A DNA stretch of 39,365 nucleotides from Verrucomicrobiota bacterium (lineage in GTDB: Bacteria > Verrucomicrobiota > Verrucomicrobiia > Chthoniobacterales > Terrimicrobiaceae), in contig JAFKMU010000074.1 of assembly GCA_017305195.1 (NCBI GenBank), positions 1 to 39,365 of the forward strand. The letters run 5' to 3'. This document shows positions 25,143 to 34,098 of this stretch, one piece after another (the stretch's first letter is position 1; each line of letters starts with the position of its first letter). The notes under the pieces are model-generated. The model ran no database searches and was not told where the DNA came from. It saw nothing but the letters and a program-made list of their open reading frames with translations. The translations under genes were made by a program, and so were the position numbers.

Positions 25143-26975
25143 TTAGTAGGCGCGGACTTCGAAAAGGCGCGCCTCGGGTGCGCCGTGCGTGGCGAGCACC
25201 TCGACGCGCAGCACGGAGCCGCGACGCGGGGCGTCGAGACGATGCACGCGCTTGCGGAGGTAGTTTGCGTCCTCGCTGGCGACCAGCTCGCCATCGAGGT
25301 AGACGCGGTAGGCCTTCACCAGCTCGGGCTGCGCGCCGCGCAGGCTCTTCGCCGTATGATGATCGCTGAGCGAGAGAATGAGCTCGCGCTGGAACTCGGA
25401 GTCAAAGGTGAGGTGAATCTCGCGCAGCTCGACGACCTCGGGAAAGGCGAGATCGAGCGTGGCGGGGAGAGCGGCGGATTCCCAGCGATGCGCCTTTCCA
25501 TCGGCCCAGGGGCCGAGGTGCTCGGGGAGTTCGCGGGTGATGCCGTCGAGGACGAGCGCGGCCTCGCGGCCTGGTTTTTCGGAAGAGGCCGAGGCGGTCG
25601 CTTTTTTCGCGAGATCCGCCGGGTCGTTGCCGGGGATGGCGGGCAGGAAGGCGTCGTCCTTGATGAGCTGCTGCTGGAGCTTGCGTATTGCCTCGCCCTC
25701 GGTGAGCTGATCGAGCGAGAGGCCGTCGCGGAGCGCAAGGGCGGCGGCGGTGCCGATGGCCTGTCCCATCACGGCACAGGTGGCCATCACGCGGGTGCTG
25801 GCAAAGGCCACATGGCTCGCGCTCATGTTGCGCCCGGCGAAGAGGAGGTTGCCGATATTGCGCGAGTACAGCGAGCGGAGCGGGATGGTGTAGAGGTGCT
25901 TGCCGTGGGTCGGGGTGAAGGGCGGCTCGTCCACCGCATCCACGCCGGAGGGCGGGTGCAAATCGATCGCCCAGCCGCCATAGGCCACGGCATCGGGGAA
26001 GATGCGGCCCGAGAGCACGTCGTCCTGCAGGAGCACGTGCGGCCCGAGGAGGCGGCGGCTCTCGCGCTTGCCAGGGATCGCTCCCACCCAGTCGAGCGCC
26101 CAGTTGGCAGCCTCGGGGTGATGGCCGGAGTTTTTCACGTAATCCCAGATGCCGAGCGCGATGCGGAGCAACTCGTGGCGGATGACTTCGTTGTCCTTGA
26201 TCGTGTCGAGCTGGCCGCCCCACTCAAACCACCAGTAGCCATACTCAAAGCTGTGGATCGGGCGGTGGTGGAGCTGATCCTTCGTAAACTTGCGCACCCA
26301 GTGCGGGGCGATGAAGGGCTGCGACGTCGGGTGCTCGCGGCCCGTGATGAGGATCGAGCTGCCGAGTGTCTTCGCGTCGGCCTCGACGGGGGCGAGGCTT
26401 TCGCCGTACTCGGCCTGGCTCTCGCGGCCCATGCGCAGGTCGGCCCCGGCCTCAAAGCCCAGGCGGGAATCCCCCGAGCAGTCGGCAAAGTACCGGCCCG
26501 TGATCTCAAAAATCTCCTCGGTGGAATTGCGCAGCACGGTCACGGCGGCGATGGCGTCGCCTGCCTCCGTCATCCGGCAGCCGATGCAGTCGGAATCCAG
26601 CATGAGGGTGATGCACTTTTCCTCGGTCACCTTTTCGTAAAGCAGCAGGTCCCACTGCGAGTAGCTGCGGTGGGGGTTGCGGTAGGAATCCTCGAGCTTC
26701 AGCTCCTCGATGAGGCCGGACTCGCGGGCGCCCGGGCGACCGCCATGGCAATCCGCCCCGACAATGTGCATGCGGATCTCGCTGGAGGCGTTGCCGCCGA
26801 GGACGGAGCGATCCTGCACGAGAATGACCGAGAGGCCGTTGCGAGCCGCCGCCAGCGCGGCGCACACGCCCGCCAAGCCGCCGCCAACGACCACAAAATC
26901 AGCGTCGAGCGACTTTTTGACAAACCGCGACGCGCTGGTCCACGCGTCCGCCTGACCGGAGGAGAGAGACATCAT
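25143..26975 (-). CDS. FAD-dependent oxidoreductase with C-terminal beta domain
   Basis: A 610-residue flavoprotein of the FAD_oxidored type (as I recall, PF12831), common in glycan-degradation loci of Verrucomicrobiota and Planctomycetota. The dinucleotide-binding motif is FVVVGGGLAGVCAALAAARNGLSVILVQD, and a second flavin contact region is LYSRNIGNLLFAGRNMSASHVAFASTRVMATCAVMGQAIG. The last 140 residues form a beta-rich domain resembling a discoidin-like or sugar-binding sandwich. There is no signal peptide. Two ATGs (26975 and 26972) are possible starts and neither has a strong ribosome binding site. A palindrome, GTGTAACAGTTACAC, lies 46 bases upstream of the first. It follows the alpha-galactosidase gene by 90 bases. 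The substrate is unknown. Confidence 0.8.
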   Translation of the reverse strand: MMSLSSGQADAWTSASRFVKKSLDADFVVVGGGLAGVCAALAAARNGLSVILVQDRSVLGGNASSEIRMHIVGADCHGGRPGARESGLIEELKLEDSYRNPHRSYSQWDLLLYEKVTEEKCITLMLDSDCIGCRMTEAGDAIAAVTVLRNSTEEIFEITGRYFADCSGDSRLGFEAGADLRMGRESQAEYGESLAPVEADAKTLGSSILITGREHPTSQPFIAPHWVRKFTKDQLHHRPIHSFEYGYWWFEWGGQLDTIKDNEVIRHELLRIALGIWDYVKNSGHHPEAANWALDWVGAIPGKRESRRLLGPHVLLQDDVLSGRIFPDAVAYGGWAIDLHPPSGVDAVDEPPFTPTHGKHLYTIPLRSLYSRNIGNLLFAGRNMSASHVAFASTRVMATCAVMGQAIGTAAALALRDGLSLDQLTEGEAIRKLQQQLIKDDAFLPAIPGNDPADLAKKATASASSEKPGREAALVLDGITRELPEHLGPWADGKAHRWESAALPATLDLAFPEVVELREIHLTFDSEFQRELILSLSDHHTAKSLRGAQPELVKAYRVYLDGELVASEDANYLRKRVHRLDAPRRGSVLRVEVLATHGAPEARLFEVRAY

Positions 26976-27020
26976 GAGGAAATAAATGACCGTCTCTCCC
27001 GCCGTCTCAAGCAGGGATGA

Positions 27021-27035
27021 GTGTAACAGTTACAC
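27021..27035. promoter_or_regulatory. Candidate operator palindrome GTGTAACAGTTACAC
   Basis: An exact 15-base palindrome (seven-base arms around a single A) sits in the 90-base gap between the alpha-galactosidase stop and the FAD oxidoreductase start, 46 bases upstream of the oxidoreductase ATG. Its TGTAAC/GTTACA core resembles LacI/GalR-type operators, though those usually have an even-length centre. A LacI-family regulator is encoded about 2.3 kb upstream in the same run. No second copy was found in the window. Confidence 0.45.
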
Positions 27036-27065
27036 ACCCTCCCCCTCCACCCGGGATCAGGCGCT

Positions 27066-29270
27066 CTACACGCGCCTGAGATGCCAGAGGATGCTGTCGA
27101 AGTCCTGCTTGAACGCCACGGGCAGCCCGAGCTGCATCAGGACGTCGCCGGGCCATTCGCCCTCGGGGCCGTGGACGACGCGGTAGCGCGCCGCCGGGTC
27201 GAGGCCGCGCAGTTTCAGCGGCAGGTGGAGGAAATTCGGCTCGGAGAAGGCCAGCGTGGCCGTCACGAGAGCCTCGCTGCGATCCGGCGAGACGATCTCC
27301 CAGGCGGCGACATGCCCGGTGAAAGGATCGCTCAGGCGATGAAAATCTCCCGTGCGCAGGAGGTGTCGGGTTTCCTTCACGAGCTGGACGAGATCCGTCA
27401 TTTCCGCGATCTCCTCCTCCGGGAGGGTGGTGAGATCGAGTTCAAAGCCAAACTGCCCGCCGAGCGCGACATAGCCGCGCGTGCGCAGCGACGTGGTGCG
27501 AAAGACCTGGTGATTTGGCACGGCGGAAACGTGCGCGCCCATCGTGCAGGGCGGGTAGACGATGGAGGTGCCGTACTGGATCTTCAGGCGCGAGATGGCG
27601 TCGGAATTATCCGAGGTCCATGTCTGCGGCATGTAGTACAGGATGCCGGGATCGAAGCGCCCGCCGCCGCCCGAGCAGCTCTCGAAGAGGATCTCGGGAA
27701 ACTCCGTGGTGAGGCGATCCATGAGCTGGTAGACGCCGAGGATGTGGCGGTGAGCCACCTCGCCCTGGCTCTCGACCGCATGCCCCGCCGAGCCGATCTC
27801 GGTAAGGTGGCGGTTCATGTCCCACTTGATATAGCGGATGGGTGCGCTGCGCAGGATCGCGACCAGCTGGTCGCCGATGCCCTGCACGACCTCGTCGCGG
27901 GAAAAGTCGAGCACGAGTTGCTGACGGCCCTCCGTGCGGCTGCGACCCGGCACATGCAGACACCAGTCAGGGTGCGCGCGGTACAGCTCGCTGTCAGGCG
28001 AGATCATCTCGGGCTCCAGCCAGAGGCCAAAGGCCAGCCCCTCGTCATTGATGCGCTTCACCAGCGGAGCGAGGCCGCCGGGGAGTTTCTTTTCATCGAC
28101 GAACCAGTCGCCGAGCGAGGTGGTGTCGTCGTTGCGCTTGCCGAACCAGCCGTCGTCGAGCACGAAAAGCTCGACTCCGGTGCGGGCCGCCACCCGGGCG
28201 ATGGCGACGAGCTTGTCGGCGGTGAAGTCAAAGTACGTGCCCTCCCAGTTGTTGACCAGCACGGGCCGCTCGCGGTCGCGCCATGCGCCACGCACCAGAC
28301 GTTCCCTGTACAGGTGGTGGTACTGGCGGGAAAGACCACCCAGGCCCTCCGCCGAGTAGGCCAGCACGACCTCGGGAGTCTGGAACTCCGCCCCCGGCGC
28401 GAGATGCCAGGAAAAGCCCTCGGGATTGATGCCCGAGACGATGCGGGTGTTAAAAACCTGGTCCACCTCGGCCCCGCCGATGTGGTTGCCGCTGTACACG
28501 AGGCTCACGCCGCGCACCTCGCCCGTGGTCTCCGTGGCTGCGGGGTCCAGCAGGGCGAAGAAAGGATTGTACTGGTGGCTGCTCGCCCCGCGCCGGGAGC
28601 TGATGAACTGCGCGCCGGAGTGCAGCGGTTGCCGCTCGATCCAGCGCTCCCGAGCCCACGCGCCGGGCAGGTGGAGCATTTCAAAGTCCGATCCGCGCAG
28701 GTCGAGCGCCAGGCTGAGCGCACGCAGGAGCTTCACCGGAGCGGAGCCGGTATTGCGGATGCGAGCCGAGCGGGCCACCACATCGCGCCCGGCGAAGACG
28801 GTGTACAGCAGCGTCACCGTGATGCCGCCCAGCTCGTCCTGCAGATCGACCTCCAGCGTCTCCGCCTCCGAGTCCGCTTCCACATAGGTGGCTGGGAGCG
28901 AGGCGAGAGCGGGCTTGCCCGCCGCGATGCGATGGGCGGCGTAGCTCAGGCGCAGGCCGCACGTTCCGTCAGGATGCTGTACATCCAACGCAGGCACGCG
29001 GAAGTCTCCCGTATTCGCCGTCGGATACTCCAGGCGCAGGGTGTCGAGACCGACCAAGCCTCCCCCCGACTTGCGGAAACCCGGGCTGAACGCGATGCAG
29101 GCCTGCTCAAAGAAAGCCCCCAGCGAGGCATCCGGCGCGACCGGACCGCCCCAGTGCAAATGACAGAGAAAGCCCTCGGCATTCACGCCCAGGACGTAGG
29201 CGGAGGACTGGCCGTTGAGGAAAAACAGCGGTTGACCCGAGGGTGATTCGATCGAGGAGATGAGCTTCAT
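27066..29270 (-). CDS. Alpha-galactosidase, glycoside hydrolase family 36
   Basis: About 734 residues from the ATG at 29270 (MKLISSIESPSG); the frame is open further upstream but that extension looks non-coding. The N-terminal beta super-sandwich (LRALSLALDLRGSDFEMLHLPGAWARERW) and the barrel motifs of GH36 are present: LFVLDDGWFGKRNDD, LWLEPEMISPDSELY, the nucleophile in YIKWDMNRHLTE (Asp near 484) and the acid/base in WTSDNSDAISRL (near 554). The length matches GH36 enzymes. No signal peptide is seen, so it acts in the cytoplasm on imported oligosaccharides. It lies between the LacI regulator and the FAD oxidoreductase on the same strand. The galactose specificity is typical of the family, but some members act on N-acetylgalactosaminides. 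Confidence 0.88.
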   Translation of the reverse strand: MKLISSIESPSGQPLFFLNGQSSAYVLGVNAEGFLCHLHWGGPVAPDASLGAFFEQACIAFSPGFRKSGGGLVGLDTLRLEYPTANTGDFRVPALDVQHPDGTCGLRLSYAAHRIAAGKPALASLPATYVEADSEAETLEVDLQDELGGITVTLLYTVFAGRDVVARSARIRNTGSAPVKLLRALSLALDLRGSDFEMLHLPGAWARERWIERQPLHSGAQFISSRRGASSHQYNPFFALLDPAATETTGEVRGVSLVYSGNHIGGAEVDQVFNTRIVSGINPEGFSWHLAPGAEFQTPEVVLAYSAEGLGGLSRQYHHLYRERLVRGAWRDRERPVLVNNWEGTYFDFTADKLVAIARVAARTGVELFVLDDGWFGKRNDDTTSLGDWFVDEKKLPGGLAPLVKRINDEGLAFGLWLEPEMISPDSELYRAHPDWCLHVPGRSRTEGRQQLVLDFSRDEVVQGIGDQLVAILRSAPIRYIKWDMNRHLTEIGSAGHAVESQGEVAHRHILGVYQLMDRLTTEFPEILFESCSGGGGRFDPGILYYMPQTWTSDNSDAISRLKIQYGTSIVYPPCTMGAHVSAVPNHQVFRTTSLRTRGYVALGGQFGFELDLTTLPEEEIAEMTDLVQLVKETRHLLRTGDFHRLSDPFTGHVAAWEIVSPDRSEALVTATLAFSEPNFLHLPLKLRGLDPAARYRVVHGPEGEWPGDVLMQLGLPVAFKQDFDSILWHLRRV

Positions 29271-29372
29271 AAAAAATCGGAATATCCGCGCCGCACGGCA
29301 CGCAAACCGCCGACTATCACGAAAATCCCCGAGCCGTGTCGAAAAGAAACCGCTCGCCCTCTGCAACAATCT

Positions 29373-30386
29373 CTAGCGAGGCCCCGGCACCCAGCGCGGC
29401 GGGACAAAGATCGTCAACGGCACCTCCGGTTCGCCGGTTTCCTGCCGCTGGATCGTACCCACGAGCTGATCGACCGCCCAGCGCCCCAGCAGATCATGCC
29501 GCAGGTCAACCCGGCCAAAGCTCGCCGAGGAGCCGGGGTCGTCGAGGTAGATCATCTGCTCGCGCGGAAACCACTGGAAGAACTCCCGGGGCAGCTGCCC
29601 TTCATTGAGCGCGATCAGTCCGGTGAATCTTCCCTCCTCGTACGCCCGGCGCAGCTTTCTGGCATCGAGATGGGCTGTGTCAAAAACGAGCTTCGCCGCC
29701 GCCGCAGGTCCCCCGGGATGGTGGGAAAGAAAGGCCGCTCGGCACGAGCGGTCGGAGCGTTGATCGAACCTCCGATCGACCAGCACCGCCAGGCGCTCGC
29801 CGAATTTCCGCCTCGCATGGTGGATCGCCAGCCGGGTGGCCTGGAAATGATCGAACCTCACGCGATGAAACGCCGGGGAGTACAACGACCAGCCGATGGA
29901 GACACAGGCAAAGTCATCAAGCTTCACGCGCAGATGGGACTTCCCCACCGCCGACATCGGCGAGAGGATCAGCACGCCGCGGATGCCGCGATGCCCCATC
30001 ACGCGCACGAGGGCCGCCGGGGTCTGCCTGCGCAGGGAAAACTCCGATACGGAGTACCCGAGCTCCGCCGCCCGGGCGAGGGCGTGCCGCCGCGTGGCTC
30101 CGGTATGGGAGGCGTCGAGAGCCGGAGCGTCATCCCACCAGAGGAAGGCCAGGTTGCCGAGCACCACCTCACGCTTTCCGCGCCGCAGGCCCGACATCAT
30201 CTGCCCGACATAGGGGTTGAAGGCATACCCGAGCCGCTCCGCCGCCTCCTGCACCCGCTGGCGCGTCTCTGCCGAGGCCTTTGCCCCGCTCCGCAGCGCA
30301 CGCGACACCGTGGCCACCGAAAGCCCGCACTCCGCCGCCAGCTGCCTCATCGAGACCGGTCGCCGGGGCTGGGGAGGTGTGTTCAT
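29373..30386 (-). CDS. LacI-family transcriptional regulator
   Basis: A 337-residue repressor of the LacI/GalR type. The DNA-binding headpiece is at residues 12-60 (VSMRQLAAECGLSVATVSRALRSGAKASAETRQRVQEAAERLGYAFNPYVG), followed by a periplasmic-binding-protein-like sugar-sensing domain. It precedes the alpha-galactosidase by about 100 bases and is 30 bases after the AraC gene. This places two regulators of different families at the head of one run. Its probable target is the palindrome at 27021-27035 or a site upstream of the alpha-galactosidase. The inducer is unknown; a galactoside or fucoside is likely from context. The high GC of this region makes a long antisense frame that is not a gene. 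Confidence 0.88.
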   Translation of the reverse strand: MNTPPQPRRPVSMRQLAAECGLSVATVSRALRSGAKASAETRQRVQEAAERLGYAFNPYVGQMMSGLRRGKREVVLGNLAFLWWDDAPALDASHTGATRRHALARAAELGYSVSEFSLRRQTPAALVRVMGHRGIRGVLILSPMSAVGKSHLRVKLDDFACVSIGWSLYSPAFHRVRFDHFQATRLAIHHARRKFGERLAVLVDRRFDQRSDRSCRAAFLSHHPGGPAAAAKLVFDTAHLDARKLRRAYEEGRFTGLIALNEGQLPREFFQWFPREQMIYLDDPGSSASFGRVDLRHDLLGRWAVDQLVGTIQRQETGEPEVPLTIFVPPRWVPGPR

Positions 30387-30416
30387 GCGATCTTTCCCAA
30401 GAAAAGAACAACCTGC

Positions 30417-31310
30417 CTACTCAAGCGAGGAAGAATCTTCGCCTTTGCGGGAGTCGGGCAGCATCCGCCCGAGCCGGGAGGGCGAGAGCCCGAAGACGCG
30501 CTTCACTGTACGGGAAAAGGTCGAGGCATCGCTGAAGTTCAGGTCCTCCGCGACCTGCCGGGCGGTTTTCGAGGTGTGGCGCAGCAGGTCGACAGCGTGG
30601 TTCACCCGCAGCCAGAGCAGGTAGCGGTAGGGATTCTGCCGCCCGAAGCGCAGGAACAACCGGCACATGTACGCGGGATCGATGCCGCAGACGCGCGCGA
30701 CATCGCTCACCGTGACGAGTTCCGCATACCGCTCCTCCATCGTCTCGCGACATCGTTGGTAGGTGGCATAGGCGAGGGAGGCGCTTTCGCCCTCGGGCGT
30801 GGTCAGGTCTCCGATCTTGAGGATCAAGTATCGCAAAGTATCGGCACACGCCTCCTCGCGATCCGAGCGGTCGCCGAAGCCCATTTCGATCAGGTCGTCC
30901 CAGATCTCGCGAATGCGGTCGGGCCGCGTCACCGTGCACGCCCCGCCGAGCTTCAGCCCGCGCCGGGCGAGGAGCTTGCGGGCGGCAGCGCCCCGCAGCA
31001 GGGCAAAGTATTTCACCATCCCACCCTCCCCTGCCGTGATCCAGTGCGGCACCGTGCGGTCGTAGACATAAATCACCCCCGGGCGCAGAGGGAATCTCTC
31101 CCCGGCCAGCTTCGCCATCCCCTCGCCCTTGGCGACGAATTCCACAGTGAGATGCGAGAAGCTGGTGCGGCGGATGTCGTAGTCCGCCCGGCACGCCTCC
31201 CACCCCGCCCCGGCCACAGCCAGGGACACATCGGAGCGCCCCGGCGGCAGGTGAAACCTCCGGGCGTCGGAGACCTGCCGGCTGAAGTACAGGGGCTCGG
31301 GCGAGGGCAT
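30417..31310 (-). CDS. AraC-family transcriptional regulator
   Basis: About 297 residues from the ATG at 31310; a TTG at 31349 would add 13. A cupin-like sensor domain (FHLPPGRSDVSLAVAGAGWEACRADYDIRR, GMAKLAGERFPLRPGVIYVYDRTVPHWI) precedes a C-terminal AraC domain (VTVSDVARVCGIDPAYMCRLFLRFGRQNPYRYLLWLR, then TARQVAEDLNFSDASTFSRTVKRVFGLSPSRL). It is divergent from the L-fucose isomerase gene, 105 bases away, and heads the minus-strand run with LacI, alpha-galactosidase and oxidoreductase. It is therefore the likely activator of both directions, perhaps responding to L-fucose or a related sugar. Confidence 0.86.
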   Translation of the reverse strand: MPSPEPLYFSRQVSDARRFHLPPGRSDVSLAVAGAGWEACRADYDIRRTSFSHLTVEFVAKGEGMAKLAGERFPLRPGVIYVYDRTVPHWITAGEGGMVKYFALLRGAAARKLLARRGLKLGGACTVTRPDRIREIWDDLIEMGFGDRSDREEACADTLRYLILKIGDLTTPEGESASLAYATYQRCRETMEERYAELVTVSDVARVCGIDPAYMCRLFLRFGRQNPYRYLLWLRVNHAVDLLRHTSKTARQVAEDLNFSDASTFSRTVKRVFGLSPSRLGRMLPDSRKGEDSSSLE

Positions 31311-31415
31311 TCCCGCATTGTCGGACGGAGCGGCGGGATGGGAAGTCAAAAATTGCCAACTTTAGGTCAATCGCGGCTCTTCCCCGCCAGCCCTCCGGGT
31401 GGTGAAATTTTGCCC
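31311..31415. promoter_or_regulatory. Divergent promoter region of the fucose locus
   Basis: These 105 bases separate the divergent AraC-family gene and fucI. Around 31347-31375 the composition drops to an AT-rich patch. The minus strand there shows TTGACC, a plausible -35 box, but no convincing -10 box was found. An operator for the AraC or LacI regulator is expected here. Confidence 0.35.
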
Positions 31416-33188
31416 ATGTCTACTCCCTCCCATCCCAAGGTTGGAATCCGCCCCACCATCGACGGCCGCCTCGGCGGCGTGCGCGAGTCCCTCGAGGACC
31501 AGACGCGTCTCATGGCGGAATCCGCCGCCAAGCTCATCAGCTCCACCCTGCGCTACACCGACGGCACGCCCGTCGAGTGCGTCCTGGCCGACACCTGCAT
31601 CGGCGGCGTAGCCGAGGCCTCGGCATGCGCGGAGAAGTTTGCCCGCGAGGGCGTGAAGGTCTCCCTCACCGTGACGCCCTGCTGGTGTTACGGCTCGGAG
31701 ACGATGGACATGGACCCGCTCATTCCGAAAGCCGTGTGGGGTTTCAACGGCACCGAGCGCCCCGGCGCAGTCTATCTCGCCGCCGTGCTCGCGGGGCATT
31801 CGCAGAAGGGCCTGCCCGCCTTTGGCATCTATGGCCGCGAGGTGCAGGATGGCGGCGACAGCAGCATCCCGGAGGACGTTGCGGGAAAGATTCTGCAATT
31901 CGTGCGCGCCGGTCTGGCCGTGGCCCAGATGCGCGGCCGTTCCTACCTGGGAATCGGCGGCGTCTCCATGGGCATCGCCGGGTCGATCGTCGACCAGCCC
32001 TTCTTTGAAAAATACCTCGGCATGCGCGTGGAGACCATCGACTCGACGGAGATCCTCCGCCGTATCGACAAGGGCATCTACGACGAGGCCGAGTACGAAA
32101 AGGCTTTCGCCTGGGTGAAGGCCCACTGCCCCGAGGGCAAGGATTACAACTCGCCGTCCATGACCCGCTCGCGCCAGCAGCTCGACCAGGAATGGGAGAC
32201 CAGCGTGAAGATGGCCCTCATCTCCCGCGACCTCATGGTGGGCAACCCGAAGCTGGCCGAGAAGGGATTCCGCGAGGAAGCTCACGGCCACAACGCCATC
32301 GCGGCGGGCTTCCAGGGCCAGCGCCAGTGGACGGATTACCAGCCGAACGGCGACTTCCTCGAGGCCATCCTCAACACGTCCTTTGACTGGAACGGCACCC
32401 GCGCCCCGTACATCGTGGCGACCGAGAACGACTGCCTCAACGGCGCGTCGATGCTCTTCGGCCATCTGCTCACGAACACGGCGCAGATCTTTGCCGACGT
32501 GCGCACCTACTGGAGCGCCGACGCCGTGAAGCGCGTCACCGGCCACGCCCTCGCAGGTGATGCGAAGGACGGTATCCTGCATCTCATCAACTCCGGCCCC
32601 GCCGCCCTCGACGGCACGGGCGAGCAGCAGATCAATGGCCAGCCTGCGATGAAGCCCTTCTGGGAAATTTCGCAGCAGGAGGTCGACGCCTGCCTGAAGG
32701 CGACCACGTGGCATCCCTCCATCACCGAGTATTTCCCCGGCGGCGGCTGGTCCACCCGTTACCGCACCCGCGGCGGCATGCCGACCACCATGTTCCGGCT
32801 CAACCTCATCGCCGGTCTCGGCCCTGCCCTGCAAATCGCCGAGGGCGTGACGGTCGAACTGCCGGACGACGTGCACACCATCCTCGACGAACGCACGAAC
32901 CCGACGTGGCCGACCACGTGGTTCGCCCCGCGCCTCACGGGCGAGGGTGCGTTCAGCGATGTCTACAGCGTGATGAACGCCTGGGGAGCCAACCACGGCG
33001 CCATCGCCTATGGACACATCGGCAGCGACCTTATTAGTCTCGCTGCGATGCTCCGCATCCCCGTCTACATGCACAACGTCTCGCGCGAACGCGTCTTCCG
33101 TCCCAGCACGTGGAACGCCTTCGGCACCGCAGACCTCGAGGCGGCGGACTTCCGAGCCTGCCAGAACTTTGGCCCTCTTTATGCCTGA
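31416..33188 (+). CDS. fucI: L-fucose isomerase
   Basis: A 590-residue enzyme (the E. coli enzyme has 591) converting L-fucose to L-fuculose; related activity on D-arabinose is usual. The catalytic residues fall at the same numbers as in E. coli: Glu337 in ATENDCLN and Asp361 in FADVRTYWS, with the C-terminal histidine in NHGAIAYGHIG (His527 here). It starts at the ATG of MSTPSHPKVG; the frame is open far upstream, but that stretch is antisense to two regulators. It is divergent from the AraC gene and overlaps the class II aldolase by eight bases, forming a two-gene operon. No fuculokinase gene accompanies it. Confidence 0.95.
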   Translation: MSTPSHPKVGIRPTIDGRLGGVRESLEDQTRLMAESAAKLISSTLRYTDGTPVECVLADTCIGGVAEASACAEKFAREGVKVSLTVTPCWCYGSETMDMDPLIPKAVWGFNGTERPGAVYLAAVLAGHSQKGLPAFGIYGREVQDGGDSSIPEDVAGKILQFVRAGLAVAQMRGRSYLGIGGVSMGIAGSIVDQPFFEKYLGMRVETIDSTEILRRIDKGIYDEAEYEKAFAWVKAHCPEGKDYNSPSMTRSRQQLDQEWETSVKMALISRDLMVGNPKLAEKGFREEAHGHNAIAAGFQGQRQWTDYQPNGDFLEAILNTSFDWNGTRAPYIVATENDCLNGASMLFGHLLTNTAQIFADVRTYWSADAVKRVTGHALAGDAKDGILHLINSGPAALDGTGEQQINGQPAMKPFWEISQQEVDACLKATTWHPSITEYFPGGGWSTRYRTRGGMPTTMFRLNLIAGLGPALQIAEGVTVELPDDVHTILDERTNPTWPTTWFAPRLTGEGAFSDVYSVMNAWGANHGAIAYGHIGSDLISLAAMLRIPVYMHNVSRERVFRPSTWNAFGTADLEAADFRACQNFGPLYA

Positions 33189-33936
33189 TACCGCCCTCGA
33201 CTCCCTCCTCGCCCTCTCCCACAGCCTCGGCCGGCCCGACCTGCAACTGGCCATCCTGGGGGAAGGCAATACATCCACCCGCCTCGACGCCGACACCTTC
33301 CTGGTGAAGGCGTCCGGCTCCAGCCTGTCGACGCTCACGCCCGATGGCGTGGTGCGGTGCTACTCCGCCCCGCTCATCGCCCTGCTGGATGCCAGGGGCC
33401 TCTCCGATACGGATGTGGACAACGCCCTGCTCGAGTCGCGCGTCGACAAGAGCGCGCGCAAGCCCTCCGTGGAGGCGCTCTTTCACGCCTACCTGCTGTC
33501 GCTGCCGGGCATCAACTTCGTCGGCCACACGCACCCGATCACGGCCAACGCGTTCCTGTGCTCCGACCGTGCGCAGGAGTTTGCCGATACACGGCTCTTT
33601 CCCGATGAAATCGTCTGCTGCGGGCACGTCTCGGCCTTCGTGCCATACACCGATCCGGGACTCGTGCTCTCACAGGCCATCCGCAAGGAGGTCGAGAGTT
33701 TCCAAAAGGATGCCGGGGAACTCCCCCGCGTCATCCTGCTGCAGAACCACGGCGTCATCACGCTGGGCGGATCGCCCCAGGCCGTCGAGGCCGCCATGTT
33801 CATGTGCGAAAAGGCCGCACGCATCCGCGTGGGAGCCGCCGCCGTGGGCCAGGTCGTCACGCTCACCGAGCAGGAGGTCAATCGCATCGCGCATCGCCCC
33901 GACGAGCATCATCGTCGCAAGGCGCTCAATATCTGA
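33181..33936 (+). CDS. Class II aldolase/adducin family protein (fuculose-phosphate aldolase-like)
   Basis: A 251-residue class II aldolase. The start is the ATG at 33181, overlapping the end of fucI by eight bases. Zinc-ligand histidines appear in NFVGHTHPITAN (116 and 118) and LLQNHGVITLGG (190); EGNTSTR near 28-34 and KPSVEALFHAYLL near 94-106 are typical of the family. L-fuculose-1-phosphate aldolase would cleave to dihydroxyacetone phosphate and lactaldehyde, fitting the partner fucI. The family also includes rhamnulose-1-phosphate and tagatose-type aldolases, so the exact substrate is inferred. The gene ends just before a hairpin at 33959-33981. Confidence 0.85.
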   Translation: MPDTALDSLLALSHSLGRPDLQLAILGEGNTSTRLDADTFLVKASGSSLSTLTPDGVVRCYSAPLIALLDARGLSDTDVDNALLESRVDKSARKPSVEALFHAYLLSLPGINFVGHTHPITANAFLCSDRAQEFADTRLFPDEIVCCGHVSAFVPYTDPGLVLSQAIRKEVESFQKDAGELPRVILLQNHGVITLGGSPQAVEAAMFMCEKAARIRVGAAAVGQVVTLTEQEVNRIAHRPDEHHRRKALNI

Positions 33937-33958
33937 CCTTGCGCCCGCGAGTCGCAGG

Positions 33959-33981
33959 AGGGTGGGCCGAGCGCCCACCCT
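33959..33981 (+). terminator. Hairpin after the fuc operon (possible REP-like element)
   Basis: AGGGTGGGC at 33959-33967 pairs exactly with GCCCACCCT at 33973-33981 around a five-base loop, just after the aldolase stop. The stem is stable but no T-tract follows. Sequences of this GGGTGGGC type also occur as dispersed repeats in some genomes, so it may be a REP-like element rather than a terminator. Confidence 0.55.
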
Positions 33982-34098
33982 TACGCGACATTCGAGACTC
34001 CGCCGCGAGACACAAACACATCCTCGCTGGCGAAAAAGGGGAAACCGTGTTCCCCGGAAAATGGCCGGAAGACAAACCCGGCCGAAAAAAAAGAAAAA

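Noticed and set aside
25044..27020. 658-codon plus-strand open frame
   Set aside because: Antisense to the FAD oxidoreductase. The product is typical of the complementary frame of GC-rich coding DNA and shows no motif.
27081..29246. 721-codon plus-strand open frame
   Set aside because: Antisense to the GH36 gene, which has all catalytic motifs; the antisense translation has none.
29496..31415. Very long open frame upstream of and in frame with fucI on the plus strand
   Set aside because: It is antisense to two well-supported regulator genes (LacI and AraC). Its translation is low-complexity Arg/Pro/Gly text with no domain, and the normal fucI start gives the canonical 590 residues.
31362..33338. 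658-codon minus-strand open frame
   Set aside because: Antisense to L-fucose isomerase; composition-driven.
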